This document shows positions 1 through 5,870 of a DNA stretch of 6,920 nt, in pieces. This DNA comes from Clostridiales bacterium UBA1446. GTDB lineage: Bacteria > Bacillota > Clostridia > Oscillospirales > Oscillospiraceae. Each line of letters begins with the position of its first letter. Within the stretch, counting starts at the first letter, position 1. Under the pieces are notes generated by a model, which worked only from the letters and a program-made list of their open reading frames with translations, made no database searches and had not been told where the DNA came from. The position numbers were made by a program, and so were the translations under genes. Where the stretch lies: the NCBI GenBank assembly GCA_002329245.1, contig DCTG01000172.1:1-6920 (forward strand). Direction: 5' to 3'.

Positions 1-29
1 CTTGGGCAGTTGTTTGTTATAATAAAAAA

Positions 30-51
30 AATACCTGCATATGCAGGTATT
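30..51. promoter_or_regulatory. 22-bp perfect palindrome upstream of the carboxypeptidase gene
   Basis: Arms AATACCTGCAT and ATGCAGGTATT are exact reverse complements with no spacer. The palindrome starts seven bases after a TATAAT hexamer at 18-23, whose -35 would lie outside the window, so it would overlap or just follow the transcription start. It could be an operator or a hairpin at the 5' end of the mRNA. An A-run at 24-31 means the same hairpin followed by T8 reads as an intrinsic terminator on the minus strand, although no minus-strand gene feeds into it here. The symmetry is seen directly; the role is inference. Confidence 0.5.
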
Positions 52-75
52 ATAGCACAGAAACGGGAGAATCGT

Positions 76-1443
76 ATGAAAAAAAATGCAAGGATAACCT
101 CCCTTTGCTTGGGGATTATCTTTTCTCTTCTTCTTTTTACCGTTCCCGCGGAAGCCGCCCCCGATATGGAAGTGGACGCGGGCGCCGCCGTTTTATATGA
201 CGCGGATTACGATGTGATACTATTCGACCAGCATGCAGGAGAAAAAATGTACCCGTCCGGTCTCGTAAAAATCATGACGCTTCTGCTCGCCGTGGAAGCC
301 GTGGAACGGGGCGAGATTTCTCTTGCGGACCCGGTTACGGTCAGTACCGCCGCAATCAACAGCCTTCCCCCCGGCGCGTTCACCCTGAATATCCGCGCCG
401 GCGACGTGTTGTCCGTGGAAGAGCTTCTTTATTGCGCTATGGTAGGCTCCTCCAACGAGGCGTGCAATGTTCTTGCCGAAGCCGTATCCGGGAATATCGA
501 CGCGTTTGTTTCTCTCATGAACCGGAAGGCCGGGGAGCTTCAGCTTCAAAACACGCGCTTTTCCAATCCAACGGGCCTTCACGACGAAAACCAATACGCC
601 ACCGCTTACGACATCGTGCTGCTTACGAAGGAAGCCCTTAACCACGAGCTTTTCCGGACAATCGTCTCGGCGGACGAATACACCGTCCAAGCGCCCCTTT
701 ATTCCGGACAGCGGTTTTTTTACACGTCCAATTACCTGCTTTCCGCAAAGAAAATTCCAGGTTATGTTTACCGGCATGCTTTCGGCGTGCGGACGGGCTA
801 TTCGACGGAAGCGGGAAGCTGCCTAGCGGCGGCGGCTGAAAAAAACGGCCGCACGCTGATTAGCGTCGTGCTCAATGCCGCAAACGGGACGCAGCCGGAC
901 GGAAGCTATAAGCTGAAAAGCTTTTCCGAGAGCAGCCGGCTTCTGGAATGGGGCTTTTCCCATTATTCGTTAAAAACGATACTTCTTCCGACATCTCTGT
1001 TGGGAGAAGTGCCCGTTACGCTGTCGCAGGACGCCGACTATGTCGTAATCCATCCCGAGTCGGAACTCAAAGCGATGCTCCCGAATGATGTGGACGTGAG
1101 CAAATTTGAGCGGCATGTAACCTTGTTTCAGGATTCCGTGGAGGCTCCCGTTGCAAAAGGACAGGTCTTGGGGACGGTTACGCTGACGTATGAGGGACGA
1201 GAATACGGAACCATCAACGTCGTGGCTTTAACCGATGTGGAGCGTTCCGACCTTCTTTATAAGATCCAGCGCACCAAGGATTTTTTTAACATGACCCTTG
1301 TGAGGCTTTCCGCCGTTTTTCTGCTTCTCTTTCTCGCCGCTGTGCTGGTCTATTCGGCGGTATCCGGATCCCGACGCGACAAGAAGAGAAGAACCGCCCA
1401 CAAACATACTTACTTAAGTTACCGCAAAAAAAGCGGCCGTTAA
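76..1443 (+). CDS. D-alanyl-D-alanine carboxypeptidase family protein (DacF/PBP5-like), active-site motifs altered
   Basis: This 455-residue protein has the layout of low-molecular-weight penicillin-binding proteins that trim the terminal D-Ala from peptidoglycan stem peptides outside the cell. A signal peptide covers residues 1-28 (Lys-rich start, Leu/Phe-rich core, AEA-A cleavage-like end). A peptidase S11 domain spans about 34-270, a PBP5 C-terminal beta domain about 309-395, and a membrane helix about 408-430, followed by a basic tail. I chose ATG 76 because GGGAG at 65-69 sits six bases upstream and the signal peptide then begins correctly; an in-frame start at 10 would translate through the palindrome. 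The SxN motif is present (S125-S126-N127). The SxxK region reads YPSGLVKIMT, placing Gly62 where the nucleophilic Ser is expected, with Ser61 one residue early. KTG is R239-T240-G241. The fold assignment is secure; carboxypeptidase activity is doubtful. The gene stands alone, convergent with spo0A. Confidence 0.9.
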   Translation: MKKNARITSLCLGIIFSLLLFTVPAEAAPDMEVDAGAAVLYDADYDVILFDQHAGEKMYPSGLVKIMTLLLAVEAVERGEISLADPVTVSTAAINSLPPGAFTLNIRAGDVLSVEELLYCAMVGSSNEACNVLAEAVSGNIDAFVSLMNRKAGELQLQNTRFSNPTGLHDENQYATAYDIVLLTKEALNHELFRTIVSADEYTVQAPLYSGQRFFYTSNYLLSAKKIPGYVYRHAFGVRTGYSTEAGSCLAAAAEKNGRTLISVVLNAANGTQPDGSYKLKSFSESSRLLEWGFSHYSLKTILLPTSLLGEVPVTLSQDADYVVIHPESELKAMLPNDVDVSKFERHVTLFQDSVEAPVAKGQVLGTVTLTYEGREYGTINVVALTDVERSDLLYKIQRTKDFFNMTLVRLSAVFLLLFLAAVLVYSAVSGSRRDKKRRTAHKHTYLSYRKKSGR

Positions 1444-1461
1444 CGGATACGGCCGCTTTTT
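1426..1461. terminator. Bidirectional Rho-independent terminator between convergent genes
   Basis: Arms GCGGCCGT (1433-1440) and ACGGCCGC (1449-1456) pair perfectly around an 8-base loop. An A-run precedes the stem (1426-1432) and a T-run follows it (1457-1461), so each strand sees a GC-rich hairpin followed by T residues. The left arm encodes the last residues of the carboxypeptidase homologue, whose TAA stop lies in the loop. The stem begins 10 bases beyond the spo0A stop codon. Confidence 0.9.
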
Positions 1462-1471
1462 ATCTTCCCGT

Positions 1472-2257
1472 TTACATTGCTTCCCGCTGTCTGAGCTGAA
1501 GACGGTCGGCAATCATGGCAATGAACTCGCTGTTGGTCGGCTTGCCTTTTGCGTTGGAAACGGTATAACCGAAATATTTTTGAAGCGTTTCAAGATCACC
1601 CCGATCCCAGGCCACTTCGATTGCATGACGGATTGCCCGTTCCACGCGCGACGGCGTCGTATTATACCGTTTGGCCACTTCCGGGTAAAGAACCTTGGTT
1701 ACCGCGTTGATGACGTCCATATCGTTTACCGCGATGATAATTGCCTCTCGGAGATACTGGTATCCTTTGATATGGGCCGGAACCCCGATTTCATGGATGA
1801 TGGACGTAACCACGGACTCCAAATTCTGACGGCCTCTCCCCGCCGCCACCGGAGAAACGACATCCGACTGCACATGAACCGTTTTCCGAAGCTGCCGGAT
1901 GCGGTCAGAAATCCGATTGATATTGCATGGTTTCATGATAAAATATCCCGCGCCTAACAAAGCCGCCTGGGACATGATCGGCCCGCGCGCAAAATCCGAA
2001 ATCACCATCACTGCGCAGCGGCTGCTCCAGTCGGAATTACTCAGTTCCCGCAGGAAATCGAGCCCGTCCATACGGCTGAGCACAACGTCCATGACAATGA
2101 CATCCGGATGCAGCGACTCCACAAGCCGCAATGCTTCCTGGCCGTCGCCGGTATCGCCGACGATGTCCATATCGTCTTCCGCGCTCAGCGCCCCGGCCAA
2201 TAATAAACGAAACTCCGAATCTGCGTCCGCCAACAAGACCTTTGCCTTCCCGTCCAT
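1472..2257 (-). CDS. spo0A: Stage 0 sporulation protein A, master response regulator
   Basis: Spo0A is the phosphorylation-activated cytoplasmic transcription factor that commits cells to sporulation. From the chosen start it has 261 residues, close to the roughly 267 of Bacillus subtilis Spo0A. A receiver domain covers about 5-125, with phospho-acceptor D57 and conserved K109. A short linker follows, then the Spo0A DNA-binding domain (about 147-261), which is almost identical to characterised proteins through [27 protein letters not shown] and [11 protein letters not shown] chose ATG 2257 because the protein then begins [11 protein letters not shown], matching the family N-terminus, with AAGGGA 12 bases upstream. 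In-frame ATGs at 2269 and 2308 are alternatives. Oddities: the usual second acidic residue is A12 (LADAD instead of ADD), the conserved Pro after the phospho-Asp is S61, and the switch Thr is S87. The gene lies downstream of spoIVB as in many spore formers. Confidence 0.97.
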   Translation of the reverse strand: MDGKAKVLLADADSEFRLLLAGALSAEDDMDIVGDTGDGQEALRLVESLHPDVIVMDVVLSRMDGLDFLRELSNSDWSSRCAVMVISDFARGPIMSQAALLGAGYFIMKPCNINRISDRIRQLRKTVHVQSDVVSPVAAGRGRQNLESVVTSIIHEIGVPAHIKGYQYLREAIIIAVNDMDVINAVTKVLYPEVAKRYNTTPSRVERAIRHAIEVAWDRGDLETLQKYFGYTVSNAKGKPTNSEFIAMIADRLQLRQREAM

Positions 2258-2312
2258 AACGAAAACCATTCCCTTCTCAATCAATGTGCCGGCTATTCCC
2301 CCTTGCATATAA

Positions 2313-2341
2313 AACTAACATAATCAGACAGAGTTTTCAAG
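2313..2341 (-). promoter_or_regulatory. Candidate sigma-A-type promoter for spo0A
   Basis: On the minus strand, TTGAAA (2336-2341) and TAGTTT (2313-2318) are separated by 17 bases in the A/T-rich gap between spoIVB and spo0A. The -35 is good and the -10 weak (three of six matches). Family knowledge predicts dual sigma-A/sigma-H control of spo0A; I could not identify a clear sigma-H element or perfect 0A box here. Confidence 0.35.
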
Positions 2342-2383
2342 CATTAATTTACAAATTTAGGAAATTTTTATTTAATTTTACTT

Positions 2384-3556
2384 TTAAGACGCATTCTGTT
2401 CTTCCGTGCTGAAAGCTACCTCAAGCATGTTGTCGATAAATATCCCGTATCCTTTCGTCGGATCGCTTACAAGAACATGCGTTACCGCTCCGATCAGCTT
2501 TCCGTTTTGCAGTATGGGGCTCCCGCTCATCCCCTGCACAATTCCGCCCGTCGCCTGCAGGAGACGTTCATCCTTCACCGTCAAGAGCAGATTGCGGCTG
2601 GTTTGTCCCGTATCCGGGTAGATCCGCTCGATCTCAACCGTATATTCCTCCACGGTATCACCCGCAATGTTGGAAAGAATTGTCGCTTCGCCGATCTTCG
2701 CTTCGCCGCGCGAGGCTACGGGGACTTTTTTCCGCCCTTCCGTGAGATCGCTTTTTTCCATGACTCCGAATATGCCGCTTTCCGTATTGGAATACAAATA
2801 ACCGAGCTCCTCCGTCAGGCAGAACGTTCCGTGCAACTGGCCGGGACTCCCGCTTCCCCCGCGGGTCACGTCCGTCACGGTGGAGTACATTACGGATCCC
2901 GATTTAAGAGGCATGAGCAGCATGGTATCCAAATCCATAATTCCATGCCCCAGCGCTCCGAATACGCCGCTTTCCGGATCATAAAACGTAACCGTCCCGA
3001 TTCCGCCCATACTGTCCCGAATCCATGCCCCCAATTTATAGCTTCCGTCCTCCGAGGACAACACCGGCTCGGCGTTGACCTGCATTTGTTTTTCTCCCCG
3101 CTGCACACGAATCGTCATAGGGGCTCCGCCGATCTCCTGCAGCTGAGATTTGACTTCTTCAATGGAATTGACCTGTTTTCCGTTTAAATGCGTGATAATA
3201 TCTCCTTCCCTCAGTCCGCAGGCCGAAGCGGGAGATTGCCCGCCATCTTTTGTCGGGATGTCGGATAATCCGACTACCATAACTCCCTCAGAAAACAATT
3301 TGATCCCGACGGTATGGCCCAAAGGGATCAGCATTCGTTTGCCTGCCGGCGCGTGTTTCGCTTCGGGGCGCTTCGGAAAATCCAAGATCTGGCCCAAGGA
3401 GGAAAGCGCTTTTCCTGATGCAAAAAAAGCCGGAGCCGGTTCAACAGCGCGCGCGCTCCCGGCCAATAGCTGAAGCAGGATGAGTGTCGCCGCTAAGAAA
3501 ATTATTTTTGTGATGAGCAGCAATGCCGGCGGTCCCATTATCCGTTCTTCTTTCAT
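2384..3556 (-). CDS. spoIVB: SpoIVB signalling serine protease (S55, PDZ-containing)
   Basis: SpoIVB is secreted from the forespore into the intermembrane space, where it cleaves SpoIVFA and so triggers pro-sigma-K processing by SpoIVFB. The 390-residue protein has an N-terminal hydrophobic anchor (about 10-35), a PDZ domain (about 85-165, with GLREGDIITHLNG at 114-126), and a SpoIVB peptidase domain (about 170-385). The catalytic triad is visible: H204 in GALGHGI, D329 in TVKDER, and S344 in VQGMSGSPI. The 15-residue Asp-Ser spacing matches that of D363/S378 in B. subtilis. The ATG at 3556 is supported by GAGGTGG about four bases upstream. It is somewhat shorter than the roughly 425-residue B. 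subtilis protein, but all domains are present. It is followed by spo0A on the same strand, the conserved arrangement; recN, often found upstream, is not here. Confidence 0.97.
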   Translation of the reverse strand: MKEERIMGPPALLLITKIIFLAATLILLQLLAGSARAVEPAPAFFASGKALSSLGQILDFPKRPEAKHAPAGKRMLIPLGHTVGIKLFSEGVMVVGLSDIPTKDGGQSPASACGLREGDIITHLNGKQVNSIEEVKSQLQEIGGAPMTIRVQRGEKQMQVNAEPVLSSEDGSYKLGAWIRDSMGGIGTVTFYDPESGVFGALGHGIMDLDTMLLMPLKSGSVMYSTVTDVTRGGSGSPGQLHGTFCLTEELGYLYSNTESGIFGVMEKSDLTEGRKKVPVASRGEAKIGEATILSNIAGDTVEEYTVEIERIYPDTGQTSRNLLLTVKDERLLQATGGIVQGMSGSPILQNGKLIGAVTHVLVSDPTKGYGIFIDNMLEVAFSTEEQNAS

Positions 3557-3587
3557 TTTCCCACCTCATTTTTGTCATGATCCGATG

Positions 3588-3616
3588 CAATTCGTTCGAT
3601 TGCCCTTTTAATATTC
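3588..3616 (-). promoter_or_regulatory. Weak candidate forespore (sigma-F/sigma-G type) promoter for spoIVB
   Basis: On the minus strand GAATA (3612-3616) is followed after 14 bases by GAACGAATTG (3588-3597), which partly fits the forespore -10 pattern GGnnAnAnTR. It ends 31 bases before the spoIVB start codon. spoIVB is known to be forespore-transcribed in Bacillus; the match here is partial and could be chance. Confidence 0.2.
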
Positions 3617-3950
3617 CATGGCCCTTTGTGAAAAAAGCATCGGAAGGGATGACAATTACAAGCTGATTTGGTTTGGATACCGCTTCCTGCCGCTGCAATC
3701 AAAACGCTTTTGAAACAAATGAGCGCAGAATACGCCGCCTTTGGATGATATTTCCATTTAAGAAACAGGAAGAGAATACGGCAGTTTAGCCGTATGTAAC
3801 CCTTAGTATCTGCCCGCGTTCCCGGTCTATGAGGCGTTTTGCACGCTTTCCGTGTGTTTGCGGCATACAAAATCAGGAAAACTACGCTGATAGTCCCCAC
3901 ACATCCGAAAAGTCCCCATGGATTCCGGCATACGGTTCTGGAGGTGAAAA
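3617..3950. other. Intergenic stretch without a supported gene
   Basis: Between the spoIVB promoter region and the RNA-like locus I find no reading frame with a credible ribosome site and protein-like composition. The longest frame, on the minus strand across 3553-4029, is rich in Cys, Arg, Trp and His and lacks recognisable motifs. The one clear element is the hairpin at 3776-3795. Confidence 0.6.
3776..3795. repeat. Isolated inverted repeat
   Basis: ATACGGC (3776-3782) and GCCGTAT (3789-3795) pair perfectly around a 6-base loop. No T-run follows on either strand, so it is not a standard terminator. It could be an operator, part of an unrecognised RNA, or a chance hairpin. Confidence 0.5.
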
Positions 3951-3951
3951 T

Positions 3952-3980
3952 TTGTCTTATCCAATGGGATGTGATATAAT
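3952..3980 (+). promoter_or_regulatory. Strong sigma-A promoter with extended -10
   Basis: TTGTCT (3952-3957) and a perfect TATAAT (3975-3980) are separated by 17 bases, with TG one base before the -10 hexamer. Predicted start is near 3987. No open gene follows closely; the next features are the C-rich leader and the terminator ending at 4114. The nine bases 3951-3959 (TTTGTCTTA) match seven of nine positions of the Spo0A box, so Spo0A control is possible but weakly supported. Confidence 0.65.
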
Positions 3981-3986
3981 CGCAAC

Positions 3987-4114
3987 GAAGTTTCCTCCCT
4001 AAAATCCCTTCTCCGCGGCGCTTAATCACCCGTGCAAAGTTCTGCCTCCCGCAAGAGACCCGGAATCAAATTCCATGCGGATTTGCCGCAAACGCGGCAT
4101 CTGTCGCATTTTTT
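3987..4114 (+). ncRNA. Candidate small RNA or attenuator leader of about 128 nt
   Basis: The segment is bounded by a strong promoter and an intrinsic terminator. Its 5' part is pyrimidine-rich and probably little structured, with CCTCCC at 3994-3999 and CTCC at 4011-4014. A second CCTCCC (4045-4050) falls in the loop of a small bulged stem (4039-4043 with 4054-4059). A hairpin GGAAT-CAA-ATTCC (4062-4074) abuts the terminator. C-rich unpaired motifs are typical of Firmicutes small RNAs that pair with Shine-Dalgarno sites. Alternatively this is a conditional leader of the downstream operon: I see no convincing promoter between the terminator and the next gene, and bases 4013-4021 could pair with either terminator arm to form an antiterminator. 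It matches no RNA family I recognise. Confidence 0.45.
4075..4114 (+). terminator. Rho-independent terminator upstream of the HD-domain gene
   Basis: Outer arms ATGCG (4075-4079) and CGCAT (4105-4109) enclose an internal loop. Inner arms TGCCGC (4084-4089) and GCGGCA (4094-4099) close on an AAAC tetraloop, and six T residues follow (4109-4114). It lies before the HD-gene ribosome site at 4132, so it either ends a separate small RNA or works as an attenuator. Confidence 0.7.
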
Positions 4115-4145
4115 ATATGAATATTGGAAAAAGGAGAGAAAAACC

Positions 4146-4706
4146 GTGAACAAAAGCCCCATTTCGCGTGAGGAAGCCTGGAACCTGCTTACCCGCTATA
4201 ACAAAGAAGAATATCATCTCAAGCATGCCCTCATCTTGGAGGGCGTCATGCGGTGGTTTGCCGAACGGGAGGGTTTTGCGGACGAAACGGATTTCTGGGC
4301 TATGGTCGGCCTGCTTCATGACCTGGATTTTGAACTCTGGCCTGAGCAGCACTGCGTGAAATGCGGGGAGCTTTTGTCCGAGGCCGGTCTGCCCGAGGAG
4401 TTTATCCATGCCGTTGTCAGCCACGGCTGGGGAATCGTATCGGATGTAAGACCGGAACATATGATGGAAAAAATTCTGTACGCGACGGACGAACTGACCG
4501 GACTCATCAGCGCCGCCGCTCTCGTTCGCCCCTCCAAGAGCGTGCAGGATCTGGAGCTTTCTTCCGTACGCAAAAAATTCAAGTCCCCCGCCTTTGCCGC
4601 GGGCTGTTCCCGGGATGTGATTACCCGGGGCGCGGAACTGCTTGGCTGGTCATTGGACGATCTGATTGAAAAAACAATTCTCGCCATGAGAACCGTATCG
4701 GATTAG
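4146..4706 (+). CDS. HDIG/HD-domain metal-dependent phosphohydrolase
   Basis: This 186-residue cytoplasmic protein belongs to the HD superfamily of metal-dependent phosphohydrolases. The expected metal ligands are visible in order: H27 (LKHALILEGVM), H58-D59 (GLLHDLDFE) and D115 (ATDELTGL), with a further conserved H93 in VVSHGWG. The stretch ALVRPSKSVQDLELSSVRKKFKSPAFAAG (126-154) is characteristic of a small uncharacterised clostridial HDIG family. Substrate is unknown. I chose GTG 4146 because AGGAG at 4132-4136 lies nine bases upstream and the protein then starts like its relatives; extending the frame upstream would read through the terminator hairpin. It is the first gene of a likely operon, ending 16 bases before eutH. 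Known HD enzymes act on nucleotides or phosphate esters; which applies here cannot be told. Confidence 0.88.
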   Translation: MNKSPISREEAWNLLTRYNKEEYHLKHALILEGVMRWFAEREGFADETDFWAMVGLLHDLDFELWPEQHCVKCGELLSEAGLPEEFIHAVVSHGWGIVSDVRPEHMMEKILYATDELTGLISAAALVRPSKSVQDLELSSVRKKFKSPAFAAGCSRDVITRGAELLGWSLDDLIEKTILAMRTVSD

Positions 4707-4722
4707 AACGGGGGCTTTTCGC

Positions 4723-5853
4723 TTGCTTTTCAGACAAATCCTGATGATCCTCATCTGCGTGTTCTTTATCATCGGCATTACCGACCATTACCTTGGCGGC
4801 CGCTTCGGAATCGGACAGGAGTTTAAGCGCGCATACGGGTATGCCGGCACGGTGATTCTCACCATTGTGGGCATCATTTCTCTATCCCCCGTACTGGCGG
4901 CCGTTCTCCGGCCGGTGGTGATTCCTGTCTTTCAGTTTTTGGGAGCCGACGCCGCCATGTTTGCCCCCACAATTCTTTCCCCTGATTGCGGCGGGTACTC
5001 CATCGCGATGGAGATGGCTTCCGATCCCCAGGTGGGAGCCTGGGCCGGTACGGTGGTGGCCGCGCATTTAGGCGGAACCTTTTCCTTTAATATCCCGCTG
5101 TGCGTAAGCCTCATTGACAAAAAACATCACCGCTATTATTCCTTGGGCGCTCTTTCCGGAATCATCGCCTCCCCCTTCGGCTGTATCTTAGGCGGAATTC
5201 TTGCGAAACTCCCTATTTCCCTTATCCTGTCCAATATGGTTCCCGCGCTGATCGTCTCCTTTACGGTGGTTCTCGGCCTGCTTTTGTTTCCCGAAATACT
5301 AATCCGGTGTTTCCTCTTTTTCGGACGCGTACTGACCCTAGTCTTTTTGGTTGGCCTGACTTTGGCCGTAATCGAACGCCTGACCGGCATCGCGCTGCTC
5401 CCGGGCATGAATCCCCTGTCCACGGGAATGACCATCGCGGGCACCGTTGTATCAACCATGGCGGGTATTTTCTGTCTGACCTATGCAATTACCAAACGGT
5501 TTAAACGGCAGCTATTGGCTGTGAGCCGGCGTCTTCGCATCAATGAGACCTCTTTTATGGGAATCTTTAACGGCTTTTGTGCGATTCTGCCCGGCTGCTA
5601 TACATTTTCGGAGATGGATTCCCGCGGCAAGGTGCTTTTTTCCGCAACCACCGCCTCTTCCTCCAATATTTTCGGCGCTCACCTCGGCTTTATCGGAACG
5701 GCCGCCCCGGCTATGCTGATGCCCTCCGTTGCGGGCAAGCTGTTTTCGGGACTCATCGCCGTCGTATTGGCCACGCTTTTATCCAAAAAGATGCTTGCCG
5801 CGGAACAGCAAAGCAGATCCGACGTCCCGCAGACCGCAGCGCCTGCGGAATAG
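4723..5853 (+). CDS. eutH: EutH-family ethanolamine permease
   Basis: EutH is the inner-membrane protein linked to ethanolamine uptake or diffusion in ethanolamine-utilising bacteria. The 376-residue product is hydrophobic throughout, with roughly ten membrane segments. It aligns by eye with Escherichia coli EutH (about 408 residues) at SPVLAAVLRPVVIPVFQFLGADAAMFAPTIL (55-85), DCGGY (88-92), the GCILGG region (153-158), LLPGMNP (225-231), MDSRGKV (298-304) and HLGF (320-323). The tail (358-376) is polar and Ala/Gln-rich. TTG 4723 is chosen because GGGGG at 4710-4714 lies eight bases upstream and the first helix then begins at the N-terminus. It sits between the HD hydrolase and sirtuin genes with short gaps. 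No ammonia-lyase or microcompartment shell genes are in view, so it is an orphan at this locus; a different small amine or alcohol substrate is possible. Confidence 0.9.
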   Translation: MLFRQILMILICVFFIIGITDHYLGGRFGIGQEFKRAYGYAGTVILTIVGIISLSPVLAAVLRPVVIPVFQFLGADAAMFAPTILSPDCGGYSIAMEMASDPQVGAWAGTVVAAHLGGTFSFNIPLCVSLIDKKHHRYYSLGALSGIIASPFGCILGGILAKLPISLILSNMVPALIVSFTVVLGLLLFPEILIRCFLFFGRVLTLVFLVGLTLAVIERLTGIALLPGMNPLSTGMTIAGTVVSTMAGIFCLTYAITKRFKRQLLAVSRRLRINETSFMGIFNGFCAILPGCYTFSEMDSRGKVLFSATTASSSNIFGAHLGFIGTAAPAMLMPSVAGKLFSGLIAVVLATLLSKKMLAAEQQSRSDVPQTAAPAE

Positions 5854-5870
5854 AAAGGGGAAATTCGCGC

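Noticed and set aside
10..75. N-terminal extension of the carboxypeptidase frame from an upstream ATG
   Set aside because: It would be encoded by the palindrome and precede the ribosome site; the signal peptide starts naturally at 76.
2420..2445. Spo0A-box-like TTGTCGATA inside spoIVB
   Set aside because: It is within coding sequence, imperfect, and unrelated to any promoter; expected by chance.
2477..3187. 236-codon plus-strand frame antisense to spoIVB
   Set aside because: The minus-strand spoIVB frame shows a full family match with catalytic triad; the antisense frame is His/Arg-rich and resembles nothing.
3553..4029. 158-codon minus-strand open frame upstream of spoIVB
   Set aside because: The GTG start has no ribosome site, the composition (many Cys, Arg, Trp, His) is not protein-like, and it runs through the promoter and C-rich leader on the other strand. 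A short hydrophobic stretch alone is not enough.
4083..4119. TTGCCG and TTATAT as a separate promoter for the HD gene
   Set aside because: The spacing is about 24 bases, and the bases are better explained as the terminator stem and its T-run.
5577..5870. Upstream extension of the sirtuin frame
   Set aside because: It overlaps eutH in another frame and the domain starts right after ATG 5871, which has its own ribosome site.
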